Below, one piece after another: positions 41,231 through 49,499 of a stretch of 64,000 nucleotides of DNA; the first letter of the stretch is position 1, and the number at the start of each line of letters is the position of its first letter. This stretch comes from Nocardioides alkalitolerans DSM 16699 (GTDB taxonomy: Bacteria; Actinomycetota; Actinomycetes; Propionibacteriales; Nocardioidaceae). The DNA lies in NCBI RefSeq assembly GCF_000426525.1, contig NZ_AUFN01000011.1:248001-312000 (forward strand), in the 5' to 3' direction. The notes under the pieces were generated by a model. It was given only the letters and a program-made list of their open reading frames with translations, was not told the origin of the DNA and did not search any database. The position numbers and the translations under genes are program-made.

Positions 41231-42012
41231 GCCTGCGCTCCCTTCGACCACGGGCTGACGACCCGGCTGATGATCCCGAAGAGCGCGAACCCGGCGCCGG
41301 CGACGGCCGCGCAGAGCAGCCCCGTGGCCCAGGCGCGCTCGACGTTGAGGTTCTGCTGCGCGGTGACGAGCACGCGCGCGACGCCGGGGCGCAGGCCGCC
41401 GGTGTACTCGCCGAGGATGGCGCCGAGGAAGGCCGCCGGGGCGGCGATCTGCAGGGCGTTGAGCACGGACGGGAGGGCGGAGACCAGCTGCACCTTGCGC
41501 AGCTGGGCGAGCCGGCCCCCGCCGTACACGCTGACGACGTCGAGGCTCGTACGCTCCGCCGACCGCAGGCCCAGCACCGTGCCGATGACGGTGGTGAAGA
41601 AGACCGACAGCGTGGCCAGCGCGACCGCGGTGCCGGAGGCGGCGCCGTCGTCGGGGATGCCGATGATGATGTAGAGCACCGGCGCGATGGCGACGATCGG
41701 GATGCAGTAGCTGATGACGGCCACCTGCATGATCACCGCCTCGAGCTGCGGCACGAGCAGGACGAGCGAGGCCAGCGCGATCGCCGCCACGTTGCCGTAG
41801 AGGAACCCGAGCACGGCCTCGTTGATCGTCATGGAGAAGTTCGGCCAGTAGTAGGCCCAGCCGTCGTCGAGGATCGAGGAGACGACGCCGCCCGGGGTGG
41901 GCACGCGGGCCTCGCGCAGCAGGGTGACGGAGAGCAGCCACCAGGCGAGCACGACGACGACCACGCCGGCGGCCCCCATGGCCGGCGCGCGGAGACGTTC
42001 GGAGGTCAGCAC
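41227..42012 (-). CDS. ABC importer permease (TauC/SsuC/ThiX type), subunit 2
   Basis: A 261-residue membrane protein with a first transmembrane helix at about 12-32 and the EAA-type loop VYGGGRLAQLRKVQLVSALPSVLNALQIAAPAAFLGAILGEYTGG. It is clearly related to the other permease and should pair with it. GTG start, 4 bases after the ATPase stop; its stop overlaps the next ATG. The two-permease arrangement is seen in RibXY/ThiXYZ-like importers for flavin or pyrimidine precursors and related ring compounds, which fits import of a nitrogen heterocycle. That link is inference. Confidence 0.88.
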   Translation of the reverse strand: MLTSERLRAPAMGAAGVVVVVLAWWLLSVTLLREARVPTPGGVVSSILDDGWAYYWPNFSMTINEAVLGFLYGNVAAIALASLVLLVPQLEAVIMQVAVISYCIPIVAIAPVLYIIIGIPDDGAASGTAVALATLSVFFTTVIGTVLGLRSAERTSLDVVSVYGGGRLAQLRKVQLVSALPSVLNALQIAAPAAFLGAILGEYTGGLRPGVARVLVTAQQNLNVERAWATGLLCAAVAGAGFALFGIISRVVSPWSKGAQA

Positions 42013-42016
42013 GCGC

Positions 42017-42859
42017 TCACTCCGCAGCCGGGTCGCCGAAGAGCAGGTCGCTCGCCCGGTCGTGGAGGGCGTGGAACTCGGGCGTCCGCATGATCTCGGG
42101 CAGGCGGGGCCGCGGGAGGTCGACGTCGATGACCTCTTTGATCCGACCCGGGCGCGCGCTCATCACGGCGACCTGGTCGGAGAGGAAGATCGCCTCGGAG
42201 ATGCCGTGCGTGACCATGAGGGTCGTCGCGGGCTTCTCGGTCCAGATGCGCAGCAGCTCGACGTTCAGCCGCTGGCGGGTCATGTCGTCGAGGGCGCCGA
42301 AGGGCTCGTCCAGCAGCAGCACCGACGGCTTCACGACGAGCGAGCGGGCGATCGACACCCGCTGCCGCATGCCGCCCGAGAGCTGGGCGGGCTTGGCCTT
42401 CTCGAAGCCGGTGAGACCCACGAGGGCGATGAGCTCGGCGATGAGGCTCTCGTCGGGCTTCACGCCGGAGACCTCGAACGGCAGCCGGATGTTGGCCATC
42501 ACCGAGCGCCACGGCAGCAGCGCCGAGTCCTGGAACGCGATGCCGAGCTCGTGGTCGCGACGCAGCTCGAGCGGCGTCTTGCCCTCGACGAGCGCCGTGC
42601 CCGAGGTCGGCTTCTCGAGGCCGGCCAGGATGCGCAGGATGGTGGACTTGCCGCAGCCCGAGGGGCCGAGCAGGGAGAGGAAGCTGCCCTTCTCCGTGAA
42701 GAGGGTGGCGTCGTCGAGCGCCGTGACGCTCTTGCGCCCCATCCGGAAGGTCTTGGACAGGTTCTCGATCCGGACGCCGGTGCCCGAGGTGCGGGCCTCG
42801 GCGGCGCCGGGGTTCTTCAGCGTGGTGGACACGGTCTCTCCCTGCTCGGCTTCGGTCAT
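42017..42859 (-). CDS. ABC importer ATP-binding protein (TauB/SsuB/ThiZ type)
   Basis: A 280-residue ATPase. Walker [11 protein letters not shown]-loop, signature [16 protein letters not shown], Walker [13 protein letters not shown] and the switch His in [19 protein letters not shown] are complete. The [12 protein letters not shown] segment is typical of nitrate/sulfonate/thiamine-precursor importers. It energises uptake by the two permeases downstream. ATG at 42859; an in-frame GTG nine codons later is also possible. There is a 43-bp gap to the binding protein upstream and a 4-bp gap to the next permease. Confidence 0.93.
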   Translation of the reverse strand: MTEAEQGETVSTTLKNPGAAEARTSGTGVRIENLSKTFRMGRKSVTALDDATLFTEKGSFLSLLGPSGCGKSTILRILAGLEKPTSGTALVEGKTPLELRRDHELGIAFQDSALLPWRSVMANIRLPFEVSGVKPDESLIAELIALVGLTGFEKAKPAQLSGGMRQRVSIARSLVVKPSVLLLDEPFGALDDMTRQRLNVELLRIWTEKPATTLMVTHGISEAIFLSDQVAVMSARPGRIKEVIDVDLPRPRLPEIMRTPEFHALHDRASDLLFGDPAAE

Positions 42860-42902
42860 GCGGGGTGGTGCGGGTGTCGCGGGTGGTGCGGGGTCGAGCG
42901 GG

Positions 42903-43982
42903 TCAGGAGGTCGGGAGCTCGATGTCGTCGGGCAGCTCGGCGAGCTCCGGCTCCTCCTCGAGCAGCTCCGTGAGCAGCGAGAGGTCGAAGAGGTCGTCGG
43001 CCTCGATGTCGACGCCGGCGGCCGCCAGCGTCGCGAGGTTCTCCTCGATGAGCGTGTCGCTGATGGTGAACAGCCCGTTGCTCTCGACGTCGGGGGTGAC
43101 GATCAGGCCGGCCTGGATGCGGGCCTGCTCGAGCTCCTTGTCCATGGAGAGGTCGAGGTCGGCGCCGTACTCCTCGACGGCCAGGCGGGCGGCCTCGTCG
43201 GGGTCGGCGAGGGCGTCCTTCCAGCCGAGGATCTCGGCGCGGAGGAAGTCCTTGATCATCTCCGGGTTCTCCTCGATGGTGCGCTCGTTGACGATCACCG
43301 ACTCGGCGACGAACGGCAGGCCGTTGTCGGCGAAGGGCAGGTTCGCGACGTCGTAGCCGTCGAACTCGACCGTGATCGACTCGTTCGTCAGGTAGGCGAG
43401 GAACCCGTCGACCTCGCCGTCGATGAGCGGCGACGGGTCGTACTCGACCGGCACCTTCGTGACGTCGGCCGGGTCGATGCCGTTGACCTCGAGCAGCGCG
43501 TCGAACAGCGTCTCGTTGCCGCCGGCCTGGACGCCGATGGTCTTGCCGACCAGGTCCTCGGGCGTGAGGATGTTGCCGCCGTCGGCGAGCGAGAGGATCG
43601 TGAACGGGTTCTTCTGGAACTTGGTGCCGACGATCTTCAGCGGCGCGTCCTCGGAGTCGATGAGCTGCGCGGTGGCGATCGCGTTCGAGAGCCCGAAGTC
43701 GGCCTCGCCGGACGCCACGAGGGTCTCGATCGCGCCGGGGCCGGGGTTGAGGGTGACGTCGCCGAAGCCGGCGTCGGTGTAGTAGCCGTTCGTGTCGGCG
43801 AAGAACTCGCCGGCGAACTCGGCGTTCTTGATCCACGACAGCTGCACGGTGACGTCGCCGTAGCCCTCGCCGTCGCTGGCTTCGTCGTCGGACCCGCCGC
43901 AGCCGCTGAGGACGAGGGCGGCAGCCGCAAGGACGGCACCGGATCGGACGATCCGGCCGTCGCGGCGCAGGGACAGCTTCAT
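42903..43982 (-). CDS. NMT1/THI5-like substrate-binding lipoprotein of the ABC importer
   Basis: A 359-residue lipoprotein: signal peptide ending LVLSGC, then [30 protein letters not shown], the opening of NMT1/THI5-type binding proteins (as in RibY and ThiY), then [16 protein letters not shown] and [19 protein letters not shown] segments. Such proteins bind HMP, riboflavin, nitrate, sulfonates or other small organics; the Trp/Asn-Phe-Ala-Gly pattern is closest to heterocycle binders. The acidic C-terminus ([14 protein letters not shown]) is unusual. ATG with GAGGAG 6 bases upstream. It is the first gene of the operon, downstream of the GAAAC/GTTAC promoter shared with the purine genes. Confidence 0.88.
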   Translation of the reverse strand: MKLSLRRDGRIVRSGAVLAAAALVLSGCGGSDDEASDGEGYGDVTVQLSWIKNAEFAGEFFADTNGYYTDAGFGDVTLNPGPGAIETLVASGEADFGLSNAIATAQLIDSEDAPLKIVGTKFQKNPFTILSLADGGNILTPEDLVGKTIGVQAGGNETLFDALLEVNGIDPADVTKVPVEYDPSPLIDGEVDGFLAYLTNESITVEFDGYDVANLPFADNGLPFVAESVIVNERTIEENPEMIKDFLRAEILGWKDALADPDEAARLAVEEYGADLDLSMDKELEQARIQAGLIVTPDVESNGLFTISDTLIEENLATLAAAGVDIEADDLFDLSLLTELLEEEPELAELPDDIELPTS

Positions 43983-44050
43983 GTGGTTCTCCTCGATGAG
44001 GGGTGACGGATCGCGCGCGTCTCTGCGCGGGTTTCCCCGAGTACGCCGGA

Positions 44051-44113
44051 AGGCTAGGAAGCGCCGGTAACACGAACGGGCGGTTGGCGTTTCAGCGCTG
44101 TTACGTTCGTTTC
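44051..44113 (-). promoter_or_regulatory. Purine-island promoter of the ABC importer: GlnR-like boxes and -10
   Basis: Read on the minus strand: -10 TAGCCT (44056-44051), GTTAC (44071-44067) exactly 10 bases upstream of it, then further upstream GTAAC-AGCGCT-GAAAC (44104-44089) and another GAAAC (44113-44109). GTnAC-N6-GAAAC is the GlnR half-site pair. The same plan precedes the pucG, uraD and formamidase genes. Confidence 0.65.
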
Positions 44114-44155
44114 AGGTTGTGCTCAGGGTGCGTACGGCGGGCGCGGTCGAGCGCG

Positions 44156-44190
44156 CCACCGGCCCGGATCGCGGCGATCCGGGCCGGTGG
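44156..44190 (-). terminator. Strong terminator hairpin of the TetR-MFS operon
   Basis: CCACCGGCCCGGATC (44156-44170) and GATCCGGGCCGGTGG (44176-44190) form a perfect 15-bp stem with the 5-base loop GCGGC, 61 bases beyond the MFS stop at 44252. It also separates that operon from the importer promoter. Confidence 0.75.
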
Positions 44191-44251
44191 GCGTCGTACG
44201 AGCTGGGCGGTGGGCGATTCGCCGCCGTCCGTGCTCGTGGACGGCTGGCCG

Positions 44252-45538
44252 TCAGCTCGCGTCCGCGCAGCCCGAGGTGCAGAGGGTGGGCGTCGGCGGT
44301 ACGGCGGGGACTGCGGCGCTCTCCGACTGGCCGGGCTTCTCCGGCCGGCCCGGCTCGGGCCGCTCGATCCGCCGCGACACGAGCGCGAGCCCGAGGGCGA
44401 CGACGGCCAGGCCGACCGAGGCCCAGGCCGGCGCGAGGTAGCCGGCGCCGGAGGCGATGACGGCGCCGCCGACAGCCGGGCCCACCGCGTTGCCCACGTT
44501 GAACGCCGAGACGTTGACGGCCGAGGCGAGGGTCGGGGCGTCACCCGCCAGCCCCAGCACGCGCGCGTTGATCGCCGACGCGATCGAGAAGGCGGCCACC
44601 CCGAAGACGAAGACGGCCGGCACGAGGGCGCCCGGCAGCGGCGCGAGGGCGACGAGCAGCACCAGGGAGCCGGCCAGCGCCACGAGCGAGACCAGCACGT
44701 TGCCCATGAGGTCGCGGTCGGCGTACCGGCCGCCGAGGACCACCCCCACGACCGAACCGACCCCGAAGGCCAGCAGCACGCCCGGCACGGCGGACTCGGA
44801 GAGCCCGGCCACGTCGGTGACGACGGGCGCGAGGTAGGAGAAGGTGCAGAACACCGTGGCCTGGAAGGCCGCCGTGGTGCCGAGCGCCACCCACAGCGGC
44901 AGGCGGCGGAAGGTGCGCAGCTCGCGGCGCAGCACCGCGCCGTACGGGGTCGTGTCGACGTCGCGGGCGCGCGTCTCGGGGACGAGCCACGCCGTCGCCA
45001 CCGCGGCGACGAGGGTCAGCGCCCCGACGGCGACGAACGTCAGCCGCCAGCCGCCGGCGCTGCCGACCAGGGTGCCGAGCGGTACGCCGGCGACGTTGGC
45101 GACCGTCAGCCCGCCGACCACGACCGCCATGGCGCGGGCGGTGGCGCCGGCCGGGGAGAGCGCCAGTGCCGTCACGGCGGCCACGGCCCAGTACGTCGCG
45201 CAGGCCACGGCCGCGACCACCCGGCTGACCATCAGCAGGACGTAGTCGTCGGCGACGGCGCCCGCGAGGTGGGCGACGGCGAAGACCAGCGCGGCGGCCA
45301 CGAGCGTCGTACGACGCGGCAGGCGCAACGTCAGCAGTGCCATCACGGGGGCGCCGACCAGCATGCCGATCGCGAACCCGCTGATCAGGCCGCCCGCCGT
45401 GGGCAGGCCGACGCCGAGGTCGCGGGCGAGGTCGGGGAGGAGCCCGGCCAGCATGAACTCCGACGTGCCGAGGCAGAAGATCGTGGCCCCGAGCACGTAG
45501 ACGGCCAGGGGCAGCCGGGCGGGAGCGGGTGCGGTCAT
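44252..45538 (-). CDS. MFS efflux transporter (Cmx/CmrA chloramphenicol-type)
   Basis: A 428-residue 12-TM transporter. The N-terminal LAVYVLGATIFCLGTSEFMLAGLLPDLARDLGVGLPTAGGLISGFAIGMLVGAP and the loop TLRLPRRTTLVAA are typical of the Cmx/CmrA and related DHA1 exporters. It likely exports an antibiotic or metabolite. It is downstream of a TetR regulator on the same strand, with a separate palindromic operator (45564-45577) in the 78-bp gap. The ATG at 45538 begins the first hydrophobic segment after a short leader. The last residues (PTLCTSGCADAS) contain two Cys. Confidence 0.9.
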   Translation of the reverse strand: MTAPAPARLPLAVYVLGATIFCLGTSEFMLAGLLPDLARDLGVGLPTAGGLISGFAIGMLVGAPVMALLTLRLPRRTTLVAAALVFAVAHLAGAVADDYVLLMVSRVVAAVACATYWAVAAVTALALSPAGATARAMAVVVGGLTVANVAGVPLGTLVGSAGGWRLTFVAVGALTLVAAVATAWLVPETRARDVDTTPYGAVLRRELRTFRRLPLWVALGTTAAFQATVFCTFSYLAPVVTDVAGLSESAVPGVLLAFGVGSVVGVVLGGRYADRDLMGNVLVSLVALAGSLVLLVALAPLPGALVPAVFVFGVAAFSIASAINARVLGLAGDAPTLASAVNVSAFNVGNAVGPAVGGAVIASGAGYLAPAWASVGLAVVALGLALVSRRIERPEPGRPEKPGQSESAAVPAVPPTPTLCTSGCADAS

Positions 45539-45563
45539 GGCGGGTCCTCCGAGATGATGGATG

Positions 45564-45577
45564 GTTCTGTCCAGAAC
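45564..45577. promoter_or_regulatory. TetR operator upstream of the MFS gene
   Basis: GTTCTG-TC-CAGAAC is a perfect palindrome with 6-bp arms, 26 bases upstream of the MFS ATG. The same sequence with one change (GGTCTGTCCAGAAC) lies upstream of the tetR gene at 46234-46247, so the same regulator probably binds both. Confidence 0.75.
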
Positions 45578-45616
45578 AGGGGCGGGGTCGAGGACGGGTC
45601 GGGGTGGTCGGGTGGG

Positions 45617-46207
45617 TCAGTCGCGCGGGGCGAGCAGGTCGAGCAGGGTCTCGACACATCGGTCGACGTCGGCGCGGTCGTGGTGGATGCGCGAGCGCAC
45701 CTGGAGGCCGTCGAGCATCGCGTGCACGACCCAGGCGAGCTCGGTCGCAGGCCGGCTCGCGTCGAGGGTGCCGTCGCGCTGGCCGCGGGCGACGATCTCG
45801 GCGATCGTCGCGGAGAAGCCCTGCGCGTTGCGCTCGAGCCGCTCGGTCACGTCACCGCCGGTGGGTCCCGTCTCGAGCGACGCCGTGATGCCCAGGCAGG
45901 CGCGTCGCTCGGCCTCGGCCCACTGGTGGTCGAGCACGGTGCGGGCGAAGGTCCGGAGCAGGTCGGCGCCGGGCAGGTCCAGCTCGAGCAGGGCACCCTG
46001 CTCGGCCGCCTTGCGGTCGGAGTAGCGCTTCAGCACCAGCGCGTAGACCTCCCGCTTTGTGCCGAACGCGTTGTAGAGGCTGCTGCGCGAGAGGCCGGAG
46101 AGCCGACAGAGGTCGTCGGTCGACGTCGTCGCGAAGGAGTGGTCCCAGAAGCTCTCGACGAGCACGTCGAGGGCGGTGTCGGTGTCGAACGCACGAGGTC
46201 GGGCCAC
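45617..46207 (-). CDS. TetR family transcriptional regulator
   Basis: A 196-residue repressor. The helix-turn-helix TSTDDLCRLSGLSRSSLYNAFGTKREVYALVLKRYSD is at about residues 26-62, followed by an all-helical ligand domain. GTG start at 46207. Duplicate operators in front of its own gene and of the MFS gene show autoregulation and control of the exporter. TetR proteins of this kind dissociate from DNA on binding the exported drug. The genes on either side (importer and guanine deaminase) belong to other units. Confidence 0.92.
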   Translation of the reverse strand: MARPRAFDTDTALDVLVESFWDHSFATTSTDDLCRLSGLSRSSLYNAFGTKREVYALVLKRYSDRKAAEQGALLELDLPGADLLRTFARTVLDHQWAEAERRACLGITASLETGPTGGDVTERLERNAQGFSATIAEIVARGQRDGTLDASRPATELAWVVHAMLDGLQVRSRIHHDRADVDRCVETLLDLLAPRD

Positions 46208-46233
46208 GACGACGACCGTACGAGATCTGAACT

Positions 46234-46247
46234 GGTCTGTCCAGAAC
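46234..46247. promoter_or_regulatory. TetR operator upstream of the tetR gene
   Basis: GGTCTG-TC-CAGAAC differs from the operator at 45564-45577 at one position. It lies 26 bases upstream of the tetR GTG, at the same distance as the first operator from the MFS ATG, consistent with autorepression. Confidence 0.72.
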
Positions 46248-46255
46248 CTCCGGGG

Positions 46256-46735
46256 TCAGTACCGCGTGCGGTCGACCTTCGCGACCCAGGCGTCGAAGGG
46301 CGCCGTGGCGTCGGCGGGGCGCAGCCCGACGACGGGGGTGGTCCAGGTGTCGCGGGGCGCGGCGAGCACGTCGTAGAAGGCGCGGTCGTCGAACCCGCCG
46401 TTCGCGGCGTCGTCGCGGTCGGCGGCGAAGACGACGCGGTCGAGGCGGGCCCACAGCGACGCCGAGACGCAGAGCGGGCAGGGCTCGCACGAGGTGAAGA
46501 GCTCGCAGCCGGCGAGCGAGAAGTCGCCCACCACCTGGCACGCCGCCCGGATCGCCTGCACCTCCGCGTGCGCGGTGGGGTCGAGCAGGGGCGTCACGCG
46601 GTTCTGCCCGGTCGCGACGAGCTCGCCGTCCCGCACGATCACGGCGCCGAAGGGGCCGCCCCCGTCGGCGACGTTCGCCACCGCCAGCTCGATGGCCTGG
46701 GCCAGCCACTGCGCGTCAGTCGTGGTCGTCTGCAT
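46256..46735 (-). CDS. guaD: Guanine deaminase (cytidine deaminase-fold, GuaD type)
   Basis: A 159-residue zinc-dependent nucleobase deaminase. Zinc ligands and catalytic Glu are in DPTAHAEVQAIRAAC and TSCEPCPLCVSASLW. NVADGGGPFGAVIVRDGELVATGQN matches the GuaD family, and the C-terminal tail supplies the active-site lid. It converts guanine to xanthine, the substrate of the xanthine dehydrogenase encoded just upstream. The ATG at 46735 overlaps the end of the dehydrogenase gene by 20 bases; GAGAAGGACGAG lies before it. An ATG eight codons earlier is possible. It is the last gene of the six-gene operon from pucG. Confidence 0.85.
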   Translation of the reverse strand: MQTTTTDAQWLAQAIELAVANVADGGGPFGAVIVRDGELVATGQNRVTPLLDPTAHAEVQAIRAACQVVGDFSLAGCELFTSCEPCPLCVSASLWARLDRVVFAADRDDAANGGFDDRAFYDVLAAPRDTWTTPVVGLRPADATAPFDAWVAKVDRTRY

Positions 46736-49499
46736 CGTGGTTCTCGTCCTTCTCGTCAACGGGGAGCTCGCCGGGGTGACCCGGGGCGAGCGCAGGGGGG
46801 AGCGGCTGACCGACGCCGGTGTCGGTGCGCGCGAGCCGCCACACGCGGTCGCGGCTCAGGGGGATCTCGTGGGGTCGCACGCCGAGCGCGTCGCGCACGG
46901 CGTTGGCGAGGGCGGGGGCGACGGGGTTGTACGGCGCCTCGCTCATCGACTTCGCGCCGGCGGGGCCGAGCGTGTCGTAGGTGTCGGCGAACAGCACCCG
47001 GGTGGGCGGCACGTCGGCCATCTGGGGCACGCGGTAGTCGCGGAACGCCGCCGTCGACAGCACGCCGTCGGTGAGCACCAGCTCCTCGTAGAGCGCGCCG
47101 CCGATGGCCTGCGCGACCCCGCCCTCGACCTGGCCCCGCAGCTGCTCGGGGTTGAGCACGACGGCGGCGTCGACGGCCTGGACCGAGTCGAGGATCCGCA
47201 CCTCTCCCGTGCTGCGGTCGACCGCGACCCGGAAGGCGTGCACGTTGAACGCCACCGAGCGGGGCGACCCGTCGCTGCTCGCTCGGGCCGTGACGGGCGA
47301 CTCCAGCACCGACGGGTCGCCGCCGACCGCGTCGAGCCGGGCCCGCAGGTCGGCGGCCGCACGGGCCACGGCGGCCCCCGCGACGACCGATCCCGTCGAG
47401 CCGTAGGCCCCGGTGTCGTAGCCGGCGGTCGCCGTGTCGGAGGCCCGCAGCCGCACCCGCTCCGGCGCCACGCCGAGCGCGTCGGCGGCGAGCTGGGTGT
47501 GCACGGTGGCGGTGCCGTTGCCGAACTCGGCGGTGCCGACGTCGATCGTGACCTGCCCGTCGGGCGCCATGGTCACGGCCGCCTCGCTGTGGTGGCCCCG
47601 GGGCGGGATCGTCGCGATCATCGCGGCCGCGACCCCCTCGCCGAGCACCCAGTCGGAGGTGGCGCTCGGGGCGGGTACGGCGGCCGCCCCGCGCCCGTCG
47701 GCGAGCGCGGCGTCGACGAGGTCGAGGCACTGGTCGAGGCCGTAGCTGCCGAAGACGAGGTCGGTGTCGGGGGCGCCGTTCACGACGAACTCGTCGCCCG
47801 GGACGACGACGTTGCGGCGCCGTACCTCGGTCGCGCTCAGCCCGACCTCGCGGGCCAGCTCGTCCATCGCCGACTCGATGGCGAAGATGATCTGGCCCAG
47901 CCCGTAGCCCCGGAACGCCCCGGAGGGGACGTTGTTCGTGTAGACCGCCTCGGCGTCGACCCGCTTGTTGGCGCAGCGGTAGAGCGCGACCGACTCGTGG
48001 CAGCCGTGGAACATCACGCCGGGGGCGTGGTTGCCGTAGGCGCCGGTGTCGGAGAGCACGTCGACGGCCATCGCGGTGAGCACGCCGTCGGCGTCCGCGC
48101 CCAGGCGCACCCGCACCCGCATCGGGTGGCGGCACGGCAGCATCGTGAACTGCTGGGCGCGGGTGAGCTCGAGCTGGACCGGGGCGCCGAGCCGCAGCGT
48201 GGCGATCGCGACGAGGTCCTCGACCAGCAGCTCCTGCTTGCCGCCGAAGCCGCCGCCGACCCGCGCGGCGACCACCCGGACCGTCGCGGGGTCGCGCTCG
48301 AGGAGGCGCGCCAGCTCGTCGCGGATGAGGAACGGCACCTGCGTGCTCGTGCGCACGACGAGCGTGCCGTCGGGGTCCACCCAGGCACGGGCGCCGTGCG
48401 TCTCGAGCTGGGCGTGGGTGACGCGGGCGGTGCGCCACGTGCCCCCGACGGTGTGGACGGCCGCGGCCAGGCCGGCGTCGACGTCCCCGACCTCGCCGTG
48501 GCTCTGCGCCACCACGTTGCGGGCGGGCTCGCTGATGCGCGACTCCGGCCCCTTGTCGCCGTGCAGCAGCGGTGCCCCCGGCGTGCGCGCGGCCTCCGGG
48601 TCGAAGACGGCCGGCAGCGGCGCGTAGACGACGTCGACCAGCGTGGCGGCGTGGGCGGCGGTCTGCGGGGAGTCGGCCACGACCGCGGCGACGCGCTGCC
48701 CGACGTACCGGACGACGTCGTCGAGCATGCGGGTGTCGTCGGGGTCGTCGAGGCGGCTCTGGTGGCGGCCGGTCGAGAAGAGCGTGCCGGGCACGTCGTG
48801 GTGGGTGAGCACGAGGCGCACGCCGGGCAGGGCCTCCGCCCGGCTCGTGTCGATCGAGACGATGCGCGCGTGGGCCTCGGTGCTCTGCACGACGCTCATG
48901 TGCAGCACGCCGGTGGTCGGCAGGTCGAGCGTGAACGGCTCGCACCCGGAGACGATGCGCGGCCCGGCGGGTGCTCCCAGCGATCGGCCGACGCCTCCGT
49001 GACCCGCACACCCGGGGCCGTCCGGAGCGACGTTGGAGCGCCCCGCGAGGGCGTCGCGGATCGAGCGGTAGCCGGTGCAGCGGCAGAGGTTGCCCTTGAA
49101 GAGCCGGGCCACGTCGGCCTCGCGCGCGGGGTCGTCGGCGCCGGGCACGACCCCGTCGGCGTCGGCGAGCGCGGCGGCGGTCACGACGTACCCCGCCGTG
49201 CAGAAGCCGCACTGGAAGCCGCCCGCCGCGACGAAGCCCCGCTGCACCGGGTGGAGGTGCTCCGGCGTGCCGAGGCCGGCGACGGTGGTGACCGTGCGGC
49301 CCTCGGCGCGGTGCACGGGCGTGAGGCAGGAGTGGGTCGGGGTGCCGTCGAGCAGCACGGTGCAGGCGCCGCAGTCGCCGGCGTCGCAGCCCTTCTTCAC
49401 GTCGAGCCGGCCGGCGTCGCGCAGGAACGTGCGCAGGCACTGCCCCGGGTGGGTGCCGATCTCCGCCGGGTCGACCGGGGTGCCGTTGACCTCGATCAC
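46716..49499 (-). CDS. Xanthine dehydrogenase, fused [2Fe-2S] and molybdopterin subunit
   Basis: A 927-residue protein that joins the iron-sulfur and molybdenum parts. The first cluster is CDAGDCGACTVLLDG (about residue 40). The second is GFQCGFCTAGYV with LCRCTGYRSI. The molybdenum part has GGGFGGKQE, GAFRGYGLGQ and KSMSEAPYNPVAPALANAV, with the catalytic Glu. It oxidises hypoxanthine and xanthine to urate with the separate FAD subunit upstream. Fe-S plus Mo without FAD in the middle is the domain order of Desulfovibrio aldehyde oxidoreductase rather than of typical XdhA/XdhB. GTG start overlaps the stop of the FAD gene. The C-terminus is a short acidic/His tail. No XdhC chaperone gene is in view. 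Confidence 0.9.
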   Translation of the reverse strand: MIEVNGTPVDPAEIGTHPGQCLRTFLRDAGRLDVKKGCDAGDCGACTVLLDGTPTHSCLTPVHRAEGRTVTTVAGLGTPEHLHPVQRGFVAAGGFQCGFCTAGYVVTAAALADADGVVPGADDPAREADVARLFKGNLCRCTGYRSIRDALAGRSNVAPDGPGCAGHGGVGRSLGAPAGPRIVSGCEPFTLDLPTTGVLHMSVVQSTEAHARIVSIDTSRAEALPGVRLVLTHHDVPGTLFSTGRHQSRLDDPDDTRMLDDVVRYVGQRVAAVVADSPQTAAHAATLVDVVYAPLPAVFDPEAARTPGAPLLHGDKGPESRISEPARNVVAQSHGEVGDVDAGLAAAVHTVGGTWRTARVTHAQLETHGARAWVDPDGTLVVRTSTQVPFLIRDELARLLERDPATVRVVAARVGGGFGGKQELLVEDLVAIATLRLGAPVQLELTRAQQFTMLPCRHPMRVRVRLGADADGVLTAMAVDVLSDTGAYGNHAPGVMFHGCHESVALYRCANKRVDAEAVYTNNVPSGAFRGYGLGQIIFAIESAMDELAREVGLSATEVRRRNVVVPGDEFVVNGAPDTDLVFGSYGLDQCLDLVDAALADGRGAAAVPAPSATSDWVLGEGVAAAMIATIPPRGHHSEAAVTMAPDGQVTIDVGTAEFGNGTATVHTQLAADALGVAPERVRLRASDTATAGYDTGAYGSTGSVVAGAAVARAAADLRARLDAVGGDPSVLESPVTARASSDGSPRSVAFNVHAFRVAVDRSTGEVRILDSVQAVDAAVVLNPEQLRGQVEGGVAQAIGGALYEELVLTDGVLSTAAFRDYRVPQMADVPPTRVLFADTYDTLGPAGAKSMSEAPYNPVAPALANAVRDALGVRPHEIPLSRDRVWRLARTDTGVGQPLPPALAPGHPGELPVDEKDENHDADDHD

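Noticed and set aside
46208..46255. GlnR-like box before tetR/guaD
   Set aside because: The region contains the TetR operator but no GAAAC/GTnAC pair; guaD is read from the pucG promoter.
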